The notes under the pieces: generated by a model | Databases searched by the model: none | What the model was told of the DNA's origin: nothing | Seen by the model: the letters and a program-made list of their open reading frames with translations, nothing else | Assembly (NCBI RefSeq): GCF_002993325.1 | Contig: NZ_PVNO01000002.1 | Span: 186,001-250,000, forward strand | From: Alteromonas gracilis | Lineage (GTDB): Bacteria; Pseudomonadota; Gammaproteobacteria; Enterobacterales; Alteromonadaceae | Length of the DNA stretch: 64,000 nucleotides | Direction of reading: 5' to 3' | In this document: piece by piece, positions 1-8,217 of the stretch | Layout: each line of letters starts with the position of its first letter | Position numbering within the stretch: the stretch's first letter is position 1 | Program-made: the position numbers and the translations under genes

Positions 1-1
1 G

Positions 2-79
2 TCAATTGGCGGGAAGCTTACTGTTCAAAGCGAACCAGGTCGTGGCAGCTGTTTTACACTGTATTTTCCGATAGGATAA
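2..79 (+). CDS. prsK: C-terminal end of a sensor histidine kinase (probably PrsK)
   Basis: Only the last 25 codons and the TAA stop lie in the window. They end in a G-x-L-x-V-x-S-x-x-G-x-G-S-x-F-x-L-x-F-P pattern, which is the last strand of a HATPase_c ATP-binding domain of a histidine kinase. The identity as PrsK is inferred from the next gene, which closely resembles PrsR, the response regulator normally paired with PrsK in exosortase/PEP-CTERM exopolysaccharide systems. The gene continues upstream of the window. The 80-base gap to the next start contains a small hairpin at 96-110 (GCGGT-GAAAA-ACCGC). Confidence 0.6.
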   Translation, partial: SIGGKLTVQSEPGRGSCFTLYFPIG

Positions 80-159
80 GGTGTACGCTAAATAAGCGGT
101 GAAAAACCGCACAAATCCAAGCACGATGAATGGATGAAGTATAATAATAGGATGATAAA

Positions 160-1520
160 ATGACTGATACCATTTTGGTAGTAGACGATGATTTAGGTAT
201 ACAAAAGCAGCTTAAATGGAGTCTTACGGATTACAATGTTGTTTTTGCTGACGATCATACTTCAGCCATTGCTCAACTGCGTCGATTTGAGCCAAAAGTT
301 GTTACGCTTGATTTAGGACTGCCTCCCGACCCTGCGAATGCCTCAGAGGGCCTTCGTATTCTTCATGATATCATCTCTCTTGCGCCGCGAACCAAAGTCA
401 TTGTTGTTACAGGAAACAATGACAAGCAAAATGCGTTGAAGGCCATAGATTTCGGAGCCTACGATTTTTATCAAAAGCCAATAGACTCTGACACCATTAA
501 GTTGCTTGTCCACGCGCACTCAATCTTTCTAAGCTAGAACATGAAAACAGTATATTAGCCCGCTCTCGTTCGGGTATGTCACGTATTGTAGGTAATAGCG
601 AGGCGATTCAAAAAGTAGTGCGCCGCGCAGAGAAAATTGCCAATACAGATATAAGTACCTTGTTATTGGGTGAAAGTGGTACGGGTAAAGAAGTTTTTGC
701 TCGCAGTATTCATGAGCACAGCCCGAGAAGAGATAAGCCCTTCGTGGCGATTAACTGCGCCTCTATTCCAGAAAATTTGCTAGAAAGCGAGCTATTTGGA
801 TATGAAAAGGGGGCGTTTACCGGCGCGAATAAAACAACGGTGGGCAAAATAGAGACCGCTCAAGGCGGTACGCTATTCTTAGATGAGATTGGCGACATGC
901 CAATTGGGCTCCAGGCTAAAATGCTGCGTTTTTTGCAAGAGCGTGTAATTGAGCGGGTTGGTGGTCGAAATGAGATTCCAGTAGATATTCGGGTCATTTG
1001 TGCAACCCACCGTGATTTGCAAAGTATGGTTGCGCAAGAAACCTTCAGAGAAGATTTATACTATCGTGTAGGTGAAATGCCTATAATAATCCCGCCGCTG
1101 CGCGACCGTGATCAAGATATTATTTTACTTGCCCGAACTTTCCTTAATATTTACCGCGAAGAGTTTAAAGCGAAAGCCAAAAGCTTTTCTGAGTCAGCGG
1201 TTAACGCCATGCTCGCCCATAAATGGCCGGGCAATATTCGCGAAATGCAAAACAAATTGAAGTCGGCGGTGATCATGGCAGAGGGCACGGTTATACAGCC
1301 TGACGATCTAGGATTAATACCTGTTGATGCCCAAGATGAGCCAGAAACGCTGAATTTGCGAGAGGTGCGAGAAATTGCAGAAAGCCGCGCAATACGCCGG
1401 GCATATCAAAAAGCTGAAAAGAATATGTCGAGAACGGCCGAGCTTCTTGGCGTAACTAGACCCACGCTTTATTCACTTATTGATAAATATCACATGGAAG
1501 ATATCAAAAGCAGCGATTAA
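160..1520 (+). pseudogene. prsR: PEP-CTERM-box response regulator PrsR, broken by one frameshift
   Basis: A sigma54-dependent response regulator expected to activate exopolysaccharide/PEP-CTERM genes with PrsK. Two reading frames make one protein. The first (160-537) is a receiver domain with acidic residues near 9-11, phospho-acceptor Asp51 in TLDLGLPP, and the AYDFYQKPID ending typical of PrsR. It runs into a stop after a run of unrelated residues. The second frame, read from 513, continues with [11 protein letters not shown] and enters an AAA+ domain at 576 (Walker [15 protein letters not shown] sigma54-contact motif, Walker B LFLDEIGD) and a C-terminal Fis-type helix-turn-helix. The join needs one extra base near 511-515, so one C appears lost from CCACCGC. 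The restored length of about 450 residues is usual for the family. Either a true mutation or a sequencing error. The second half could also be made alone from ATG 576, without the receiver. Confidence 0.82.
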
Positions 1521-1533
1521 TTTATCGCACGAT

Positions 1534-1563
1534 ATGGTGGTAAGTATTTTTGCTTATCACCAT
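1534..1563. terminator. Bidirectional hairpin terminator between convergent genes
   Basis: An 11-base-pair inverted repeat (ATGGTGGTAAG with CTTATCACCAT, one G-T wobble) around an 8-base T-rich loop. It lies between prsR ending at 1520 and the convergent gene ending at 1604. A second small hairpin (GTGGT-AAGC-ACCAC) follows near 1580-1593. Neither has a long T tract. Confidence 0.5.
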
Positions 1564-1603
1564 ACAATAATAGATAGTGCGTGGTAAGCACCACAATATT
1601 CCG

Positions 1604-1921
1604 CTAAAGAATGAATTGGCAGTGTGTCTCTGCTAACACATCATGGCCGCTGTAATGGACCTCTACCGCAATACCTTGTGAGCTATCCTCTACATAGACG
1701 ATGCTGCCACAAAGATTGCATACGTGATGCGTTTCTCCATTTGACTCATGAAGCGTAGCCAACGTTGAAGGTGCGCAGTCAATAACTAGCTGCTCTTTGG
1801 TTATATTTACACGAAAAGCGCAGGCATCAGCCTGTGACAATGTCTCATTATCAGCTTCGAGTTCACCAATATGGTCAACTTCATACTGAATAGCTTGGCA
1901 ACTACAACTTCCTCTATACAT
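1604..1921 (-). CDS. GFA / Mss4-like zinc-binding protein
   Basis: A 105-residue protein with the cysteine layout of the GFA (glutathione-dependent formaldehyde-activating enzyme-like) fold: GSCSCQAIQYEV at the N terminus (CxC), a central Cys in ADACAF, and CNLCGSIV (CxxC) near residues 69-72. These cysteines bind structural zinc in the family. Most family members have no proven enzymatic function, so none is claimed. It lies 21 bases downstream of the diguanylate cyclase gene on the same strand and could be co-transcribed with it. Confidence 0.7.
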   Translation of the reverse strand: MYRGSCSCQAIQYEVDHIGELEADNETLSQADACAFRVNITKEQLVIDCAPSTLATLHESNGETHHVCNLCGSIVYVEDSSQGIAVEVHYSGHDVLAETHCQFIL

Positions 1922-1942
1922 ACCGCTATTCCTCTACTGCTT

Positions 1943-4072
1943 TTAATCGAGGTTATCTGGCCATTTAATACTTGCAACGTTATTGAATGATGTCGCAATT
2001 CTTGAACCAGTAAAGTTAAATTTGTGATCTATTGGCGTGCGCTTATTTTCATTGTTATTAAGTGTTTCAATAACGCCTACCCAGCCGTTTCTTCCTGAGA
2101 GCTTTGCAGCGTAGAGCGCATAATCAACGACAGCAAACGTACGCTCCCATGCCATTTCAAAATCGTCTTTTCTGTCTGGCGGCAGTAATGAGAAACCTAT
2201 ACTGCAGGTTATATTTATCGGCTTTTCTAGCCCAATATCAAAAGGAGTACTTGCAACCATCTCGCGACAACGTTCAGCAAGCTCCGGAAGCTCCTCGCGA
2301 TTAGACTGGCGACAAACGACTAAAAATTCTTCGCCTCCCCATCGAATTATTAAATCGGTAAGCCTAAAAACGTGTTTTAAAACTTGTGCAAATGATGCCA
2401 ACACTTTATCACCGGCAATATGGCCATAATCGTCGTTAATTCGTTTGAAATGGTCAATATCAATCAGTAGACACAGTAAATCTTGCTTTGACTTATTCGT
2501 ATCAGTGCTTTGATTAGATGAAAACTGGCTTCGCCTTATTTCTCCGGGAAGCTGAGACTCAAGGTAGTGTCTGTTATATAAACTCGTTAAAGGATCTCGT
2601 AAGCTGACTTCTTCAAGAGTTCTATAGGCGGCTTGTAATTCTTCGTTCTTCTCTTGAAGCGTTAATGTTTGCTGACGAACCTCACGGCGCAAAATGATGG
2701 TTTGCTGGCGCTGTTTGTATCTGCTCCATATCAGAAAAGTGAACAGCAACGCTGCTAAAGAGATGCTCCAAACTAATGTTGTCTGTAGCTTTTCCTGCTC
2801 TGCTTGGGCAAGAGCAAGCTCTTTTGATTCTTCCAATTTTTCAAGGGTGTGAGATTGTCGAATCACTTCAATTTCAGCTTGAAGGCCCTCAATAGCAGAT
2901 TTGTTTTCAGAGTCCAGTAATGCCTCGCGTAACTGCTGAATTACCGATTGAATGTCCAACGCTTTTTTAAACTCTCCCAAGGATACGAACGCATTCAGTT
3001 GTAAAGATAAAAAGCTTATTTGATCCCGTAGATCACGATGTTTTCTCGCCTCAATAGTTCCAGTGCGCGCCTCTGCTAGCGCTAGCTCGAAACTCTGCTC
3101 CTTCATGTAGGCGCGAGCGAGGGCAAGCCGCCCTTCCTGCATAAGTTTTAATTGTCCGGATGATTGAGCAAATGCCATGGCTTCTTGCAGCAATTTACGG
3201 CCCTTGCTCGTGTCACCCTGTTCAACAAAAGCCCTACCCAACAACATTTTGGCTTCGGCGATAGCGCCCACGTCTTTAGTCACATCTAAGTGCTTAAGCC
3301 CACTTTCAATGCTTTGGATTGCCTGTGAAGGTGAACTTGTTTTAAGTAAAAGTGCACCGAGGCGAGTTTTTATGATACCAAGCAGACGGCTGTCATTCGC
3401 CTTTTCTATACTTTCTAATGCATCACGGTAATAGGTATGAGCCAGTGAAGTCTGATTAAGTGTGCTGTATAAGTCGCCAATATGCAGTAAGGAAAGACTC
3501 ATCTCGCTGGGCATATTGTTGTCTCGAAAATACCCTAGTGCTTGTTTGAGTGGCTCTAGTGCAATCTCAATTTTGCCTTGCTGCTGCTGAATAGTTCCGA
3601 GTTCTAAGTTTAGCCTAGCTTTTAAGGTATCATCTCGCTCTATTTGAGCAATAGACATAGCACGGTGTACGTAGGCAAGGGACGAATCGTAGTTGGAAAG
3701 GTGCCGTTCTGACGTCGCAAGGTGAAGCAGTGTCAGTGCCATTTTGCTAAGTGCACCTTTCGCTGTGTAGCGTTCTAATGCGGCACTAAATACTACTTTA
3801 GACACTTCAAAACGAGACGTATTAAGGAAAAGTACACCAAGACTTAAGAATTCGTCGGCAGGTATTTTCTGTTGCTGGTAGGCTTGCTCTAATAACAGCA
3901 GCGCTTTGCTGTCGGCATCAGCATATCGTTCGGCATCAAGAAGCCTTTCAATGTTTGCGATTTCAGCGCCTACAAAGTTCTCTGCAGCAGCCATTTTGAT
4001 ATAGGCAAGTTGCAGAGTAATAAGAAGGGCACACCCCAGCACACGCAAAGTGCTACGTCTCCTTGAGCCCAT
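1943..4072 (-). CDS. Membrane-anchored TPR-GGDEF diguanylate cyclase
   Basis: A 709-residue protein predicted to make cyclic di-GMP from GTP. The N terminus (MGSRRRSTLR then a hydrophobic stretch to about residue 30) is a signal peptide or anchor. Residues about 35-390 are helical TPR-like repeats, probably periplasmic. A coiled coil follows, then a transmembrane segment near 432-452 and a second coiled coil to about 490. The GGDEF domain is C-terminal, with active-site GGEEF at 579-583. The inhibitory site RxxD (RLTD, 570-573) lies exactly five residues before it, so product feedback is expected. The last 40 residues form a polar tail of no known type. Nothing nearby names its target process. 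Confidence 0.88.
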   Translation of the reverse strand: MGSRRRSTLRVLGCALLITLQLAYIKMAAAENFVGAEIANIERLLDAERYADADSKALLLLEQAYQQQKIPADEFLSLGVLFLNTSRFEVSKVVFSAALERYTAKGALSKMALTLLHLATSERHLSNYDSSLAYVHRAMSIAQIERDDTLKARLNLELGTIQQQQGKIEIALEPLKQALGYFRDNNMPSEMSLSLLHIGDLYSTLNQTSLAHTYYRDALESIEKANDSRLLGIIKTRLGALLLKTSSPSQAIQSIESGLKHLDVTKDVGAIAEAKMLLGRAFVEQGDTSKGRKLLQEAMAFAQSSGQLKLMQEGRLALARAYMKEQSFELALAEARTGTIEARKHRDLRDQISFLSLQLNAFVSLGEFKKALDIQSVIQQLREALLDSENKSAIEGLQAEIEVIRQSHTLEKLEESKELALAQAEQEKLQTTLVWSISLAALLFTFLIWSRYKQRQQTIILRREVRQQTLTLQEKNEELQAAYRTLEEVSLRDPLTSLYNRHYLESQLPGEIRRSQFSSNQSTDTNKSKQDLLCLLIDIDHFKRINDDYGHIAGDKVLASFAQVLKHVFRLTDLIIRWGGEEFLVVCRQSNREELPELAERCREMVASTPFDIGLEKPINITCSIGFSLLPPDRKDDFEMAWERTFAVVDYALYAAKLSGRNGWVGVIETLNNNENKRTPIDHKFNFTGSRIATSFNNVASIKWPDNLD

Positions 4073-4235
4073 TCGCTCTTGTCTCCTATATACTAACGTT
4101 ATTCGCGGTATCTACATGTTTACTAAGCTAATGAAGCATCCGTTCATTGAGTTCTAACATGAAAGCGGCACCTGGCTTCATTGTGACGGATTTAACGAAT
4201 AAAGTCTGTATTTAGGTTTATACTTTTGTCTATTT

Positions 4236-4589
4236 TTAACTATGCGCGTTAATCCATTCCCGAATTAATGCAGATTTGGCTTTACCTGTTTTTTCTGAAA
4301 TCTCTGCAAGCTTATCGATACATTGCGGTGTTAGCGTGAAAGTAGCATGGCGCATACCTTCTTTAACTGGCTGACTACTCTTCTTGTTTATCGATACAAC
4401 TCGGTCAGTGATTACAGCACAAGATTTTACAGCCGCTTCTGTAGATAATCGCTGATTTACGGCACTAACGTTATGTCGCGCATTCACTTTCCCCTGAGCG
4501 TAGTGTATTGCGTCATCAATGAAATCTTCAACAGTACGAAGGTTGGGCTTAGCTAAAGGCTTCGACTTTTTGAGGTTGAGCAAACTCAT
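4236..4589 (-). CDS. Ribbon-helix-helix DNA-binding protein paired with ParA
   Basis: A 117-residue protein whose last 45 residues (RHATFTLTPQCIDKLAEI then a helix ending IREWINAH) look like a ribbon-helix-helix (CopG/Arc-type) DNA-binding domain. The first 70 residues are basic and not recognised. I place the start at ATG 4589 because GGAGG stands six bases before it. A longer frame to 4673 has no such signal and lies inside parA. The ribosome site and first 41 bases overlap the end of the upstream parA-like gene, so the two are probably translationally coupled. By analogy with ParA-ParG/Omega pairs this would be the DNA-binding partner; that role is inferred. Confidence 0.7.
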   Translation of the reverse strand: MSLLNLKKSKPLAKPNLRTVEDFIDDAIHYAQGKVNARHNVSAVNQRLSTEAAVKSCAVITDRVVSINKKSSQPVKEGMRHATFTLTPQCIDKLAEISEKTGKAKSALIREWINAHS

Positions 4590-5244
4590 AAGCATCCTCC
4601 ATTTTGCCAGCAAGTAGCTCTTCAAATAACGCTCTAATTTCTGTAGCGGCTTTGCCTTCCGGTTCGCTTTCAATTACAGATTGACCTGATTCCTCGGAAT
4701 CGTCATACATATTGCGGCTAAACGTTACTGAATTTAGCACCGGAATGCCGAACGAGCGACAGACTTCTTTTGCTTCTAAGATACGGCTGGCAAGACTAGG
4801 CAGAGAAGGGCACTGTGTAATAACGAACGCTGCGTTCATCTTGGGGTTTACCATCTTACAAGTAGATAAAATATCTTCCATATGGGGGACTGTCTTTAAA
4901 TCCCGTCTTTTTGGACGCAACGGAATCAAAATGTGGTCAGCGACCGCCATTGATGAGCGCAGCGCTAAGTTGTCTTGCCCACCACAGTCGATAACGACGT
5001 AGTCGTAATACTGACGCAGGCTTAATAATTCGTTGCGTATTTTTCCGTATAACTGAACGCAATTTATTTCAGCGAGGCGGGGGTTAGCCTTACGCTCCTG
5101 GATCCAGTCCGAGGTCGTTCGCTGAGGATCGCAGTCTACCATTAGCACCTTTGCACCCTTTTCGGTGCGAAGGTAAACGGCTATATTTTGTGCTAAGCAG
5201 CTTTTGCCACTACCGCCTTTTTCTCCACCAACTAAAATAATCAT
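4549..5244 (-). CDS. ParA/MinD-family partition-like ATPase
   Basis: A 231-residue ATPase with the deviant Walker A box KGGSGKS near residues 9-15, Walker A' MVDCDPQRTTSDW, and Walker B VVIDCGGQD. This is the short type of ParA without an N-terminal DNA-binding domain, which works with a small ribbon-helix-helix partner, as found here. Such pairs are usual on plasmids and integrative elements. On chromosomes they are orphans used for positioning or regulation. No replication gene, integrase or centromere-like repeat array is visible within a few kb, so the cargo is unknown. It is divergent from the peroxiredoxin-glutaredoxin gene across 236 bases (5245-5480). Confidence 0.85.
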   Translation of the reverse strand: MIILVGGEKGGSGKSCLAQNIAVYLRTEKGAKVLMVDCDPQRTTSDWIQERKANPRLAEINCVQLYGKIRNELLSLRQYYDYVVIDCGGQDNLALRSSMAVADHILIPLRPKRRDLKTVPHMEDILSTCKMVNPKMNAAFVITQCPSLPSLASRILEAKEVCRSFGIPVLNSVTFSRNMYDDSEESGQSVIESEPEGKAATEIRALFEELLAGKMEDAYEFAQPQKVEAFS

Positions 5245-5480
5245 GGTGCTAACCCTCGAATGTCGCTTTACATTGAAATTTGCAAGTAAGTCCGATCGTA
5301 AATAATCTTATGGCCGTACCTGTCTGTGCTAGAAAGGATAGGCAGTGCAGGCGTTAAATTCAGCATCAAAATCGATATTAACGAATGTAAGGCAATACCT
5401 ATTGATTTGTGTGCGATCTCGCTCTAGGCTTTTAAGCTTAGTGATGTGTTTATTTTCGAAATTACCGATAAGAGGTTGTT

Positions 5481-6221
5481 ATGTCAGAAAGTCGCTTTAC
5501 GTCAAAAGAGGGGCAAAAAGTCCCAAGTGTGTCATTCCAATGCCGAGAGGGCGAAGCTTGGGTAACCAAAACCACAGATGAGTTATTTTCTGGCAAAACA
5601 GTCGTTGTGTTTTCGCTTCCTGGCGCATTCACGCCCACCTGCTCATCCACGCATTTGCCTCGTTACAATGCATTAGCAAAAAAATTCGCAAAGCACGGCG
5701 TTGACGACATCATTTGTATGTCGGTGAACGATACCTTCGTAATGAATGCTTGGGCCGCGGACCAGGAAGCAGATAACATTACCGTAATTCCTGATGGGAA
5801 TGGCGAATTTACAGACGGTATGGGCATGTTAGTTGATAAGGCTGATCTAGGTTTTGGTAAACGAAGCTGGCGCTACTCAATGTTGGTAAAAGATGGCGTG
5901 GTGGACAAGATGTTCATCGAGCCTGATGTGGCTGGCGACCCCTTTGAAGTGTCTGATGCGGATACCATGCTTGGCTATATTGCACCAGAGGAACAAACTA
6001 ATGCGCCGGTCTCTATCATTACGAAACCAGGGTGTCCTTTCTGTGCAAAAGCTAAAGCGTTGCTCGATGACAAAGGTTTTGAGTACGAAGAAATTGTTCT
6101 TGGTAAAGGCGCTACGCTCACAAGTCTAACAGCAATCAGTGGTCGAGAAACCGTGCCGCAAGTCTTTATTGGCGGAAAACATATTGGTGGTTCAGACGAC
6201 CTAGAGGCTTATTTCAGCTAA
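5481..6221 (+). CDS. Peroxiredoxin-glutaredoxin fusion (hybrid Prx5)
   Basis: A 246-residue two-domain peroxidase. Residues about 1-165 are a Prx5-type peroxiredoxin with peroxidatic cysteine in [16 protein letters not shown]. Residues about 172-246 are a glutaredoxin with active site GCPFCAKA and the TVPQVFIGG cis-Pro glutathione-binding loop. Fusions of this kind reduce hydrogen and alkyl peroxides using glutathione, the glutaredoxin part resolving the peroxiredoxin. Start ATG 5481 is preceded by AAGAGG. A clear terminator follows at 6251-6280, so it is a single-gene unit. Expression is expected to respond to peroxide (OxyR), but I did not find a convincing OxyR site. Confidence 0.93.
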   Translation: MSESRFTSKEGQKVPSVSFQCREGEAWVTKTTDELFSGKTVVVFSLPGAFTPTCSSTHLPRYNALAKKFAKHGVDDIICMSVNDTFVMNAWAADQEADNITVIPDGNGEFTDGMGMLVDKADLGFGKRSWRYSMLVKDGVVDKMFIEPDVAGDPFEVSDADTMLGYIAPEEQTNAPVSIITKPGCPFCAKAKALLDDKGFEYEEIVLGKGATLTSLTAISGRETVPQVFIGGKHIGGSDDLEAYFS

Positions 6222-6250
6222 TACAATTTTTGTTTGAATCGTCACAAAAG

Positions 6251-6280
6251 CGGGAGCATGTTACTATGCTCCCGTTTTTT
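6251..6280 (+). terminator. Rho-independent terminator of the peroxiredoxin gene
   Basis: A 9-base-pair perfect stem (CGGGAGCAT / ATGCTCCCG) with a six-base loop followed by TTTTTT, 30 bases after the stop codon. Confidence 0.9.
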
Positions 6281-6304
6281 ATTAGTCATCCATAGCGGAG
6301 AAGA

Positions 6305-7345
6305 ATGGTGTCGTTTAAGTCTTTTGTAAAAACGCTGACGTGTTGTGTTGTATTAATGGCTGCAAATAATGCTGTGGCTGAAAACAATGAAATAAAAGAG
6401 CACAAAGCGCAGTTTAAAGCGTTTTACGAGAAAGAATGGGGACAAACCCAGCCTTGTAAAGAAACTAGCCTTAACCGCTACTCTGTTTGCAGCAATGTAT
6501 TGCGTAATGAAGGTAATGCGCCTTTTATACTCACTAACAAAGAGAGCGATAATGTCGCTGTGTTAATTCACGGCCTTAGTGATTCGCCTTTTTTCATGCG
6601 CGAAATCGCCAATATCCTTTTCGAGCAGGGGTTTACCGTTGTTGTACCACTACTTCCTGGGCATGGTAAACGGGATGCCGATGACGATATGTCTGATTGG
6701 GATTTAGCAGAGCGCTGGCAACAACACATTGATGATGTTATCAACTTGGCGAATAGCATGGGAAACACATTGCTTGTGGGTGGTTTTTCCACGGGGGGCG
6801 CGCTAGCGGTAGAGCACTACTTGGATGATGCTGAAAACATTGATGGCATTATGCTCTTTTCTGGCGCGCTTGCGCTTTCTGATAACGCCGAAGGCATGTC
6901 TCGAATTTGGGGTATTAAACTTCTAGCTCGAATGATTGACGGTAGCTATGAGACTCACGGCCCAAATCCTTATAAATATCCTAGTGTCGCTGGCTTTGCT
7001 GGTTTGGAGTTGATGGACTTAATTAATACTATTCGCGAGAAAGTGAGCGAAGGGCAGTTAATCGAAGTGCCGCTGTTCGCTGCGCACTCACAAGCTGACG
7101 TTACGACGCCTATACGCGGCATTGAGCAATTAATGGACGCCAGCAAAGGTCCAAATACCTTCTTCGTTATTGATGAGTCGTATTCACTTTGTCACGCCGA
7201 TTTAGTAGTGAGTCCACGTTTACTTAGCCAAATGAATTTCAACGCGAATATGGTAAATCAACAAGAAGAATGTGCCGTACCCAAAACAAATCCGTTGTTT
7301 TCAACTATGGAATTGATGTTGCGTGATTATCTGTCGCAGTTTTAA
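6305..7345 (+). CDS. Secreted alpha/beta hydrolase (esterase/lipase-like)
   Basis: A 346-residue hydrolase. Residues 1-25 are a signal peptide (hydrophobic LTCCVVLMAANNAVA, cleavage near NAVA-EN), so it acts in the periplasm or outside. The fold signature is LIHGLSDSP (oxyanion-hole HG, residues 88-93) and the nucleophile elbow GGFSTGG with Ser162. A late Asp in SQADVTTP and the His in SLCHADLV are candidates for the rest of the triad. It resembles monoglyceride-lipase/S33-type hydrolases; the substrate cannot be read from sequence. GGAG lies five bases before ATG 6305. An inverted repeat (CGTTAGC 7354-7360 / GCTAACG 7391-7397) after the stop may end its transcript. Confidence 0.8.
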   Translation: MVSFKSFVKTLTCCVVLMAANNAVAENNEIKEHKAQFKAFYEKEWGQTQPCKETSLNRYSVCSNVLRNEGNAPFILTNKESDNVAVLIHGLSDSPFFMREIANILFEQGFTVVVPLLPGHGKRDADDDMSDWDLAERWQQHIDDVINLANSMGNTLLVGGFSTGGALAVEHYLDDAENIDGIMLFSGALALSDNAEGMSRIWGIKLLARMIDGSYETHGPNPYKYPSVAGFAGLELMDLINTIREKVSEGQLIEVPLFAAHSQADVTTPIRGIEQLMDASKGPNTFFVIDESYSLCHADLVVSPRLLSQMNFNANMVNQQEECAVPKTNPLFSTMELMLRDYLSQF

Positions 7346-7447
7346 TAATATAGCGTTAGCAGCGATTAGCCTCTGGCTTTACTGCCATTGGCTAACGAGC
7401 TATGATTTATCAAGTATCAAAAAAAGCTATACGTTTAGATTAGAATC

Positions 7448-8002
7448 GTGAATAACATAAAGCAGTGTTTCACACCAAAATGGTATAAGGCAACCAACGC
7501 GCGTTCGTTAGTGCTTATGCTATTTTTGATGGCGTCCCTTGTGTCGTCAGGTAATGCTGTATCTTATGAACATGCTCATTTAACACCTAATGCAGAAGTG
7601 GTTAAGACTTCACCTCACGATGGGAATAGTCATAAGCATGGAAAAGCTTCGCATGGCGCTCATCACGCTGCTTTTTCAGATAACGTTACTACATCCCCTA
7701 AGCCTTTAAGCACCCACTGCCAGCAGCAAGGCATGTTATCGCAAAATGTAGGCTCCATTAACGATACTGAAGTGACATCTCAGGTAATTGTTGACCTAGA
7801 AGCTGACATGGCGTGCTGTAAAGATGATTGCCAATGTCCTGCTGGTCATTGCTTTAACACCGGTGCTTCCGCGCTTTTACAACCCGCAATACAAACCCAT
7901 ATAGCGGTGGCTACTATGGCAGCGATAACCCCTATCTTGGGGCAACATTCAACCCTTCACTTTGGGCAATTTCGCCCACCAAAATCTCTTTTCACAGCAT
8001 AG
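7448..8002 (+). CDS. Secreted histidine- and cysteine-rich protein upstream of the metal efflux genes
   Basis: A 184-residue protein I do not recognise as a named family. After a basic N terminus, residues about 20-40 form a signal peptide (RSLVLMLFLMASLVSSGNAVS). The next 50 residues are rich in His (HAHLTP, HDGNSHKHGK, HGAHHAAF). A later Cys/His cluster (MACCKDDCQCPAGHCF) looks like a metal-binding site. Its place directly before a Cus/Czc-type efflux operon suggests a periplasmic copper/silver or zinc chelator or sensor, but this is inference from context. The start is GTG 7448 with only a weak ribosome site; ATG codons near residue 24 would also leave a signal sequence. Confidence 0.6.
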   Translation: MNNIKQCFTPKWYKATNARSLVLMLFLMASLVSSGNAVSYEHAHLTPNAEVVKTSPHDGNSHKHGKASHGAHHAAFSDNVTTSPKPLSTHCQQQGMLSQNVGSINDTEVTSQVIVDLEADMACCKDDCQCPAGHCFNTGASALLQPAIQTHIAVATMAAITPILGQHSTLHFGQFRPPKSLFTA

Positions 8003-8065
8003 ATCTATCTAGCGAGCTTGTGTCGCAGGCTAAATGGCGAACTGCGCTCGCGTGTAAATAAGGTT

Positions 8066-8094
8066 TTATTTCCCGAAGCCTAGCTTCGAAATAA
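8066..8094. repeat. Strong hairpin before the efflux operon
   Basis: Arms TTATTT + CGAAGC and GCTTCG + AAATAA pair over 12 base pairs with a CC bulge and a three-base loop. It lies in the 215-base gap between the His-rich gene and the TolC-like gene. It may be a terminator for the former or part of the leader of the latter; there is no long T tract. A second hairpin, GCCAAC-N6-GTTGGC, is at 8143-8160. Confidence 0.45.
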
Positions 8095-8217
8095 TGTTCG
8101 AGTTAATTCTCTTTATCTGTGTGGTACGTGGCTACTTCTCTCGCCAACACTCCCGTTGGCAAGTGGAATGAAAGCAGTTTATTGAATACGTACTACCTCT
8201 AAAAAGTGATGTCATAG

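Noticed and set aside
5245-5480. OxyR site upstream of the peroxiredoxin-glutaredoxin gene
   Set aside because: An AT-rich stretch near 5390-5420 has a single CTAT-like half; the four-part ATAG/CTAT pattern is not present.
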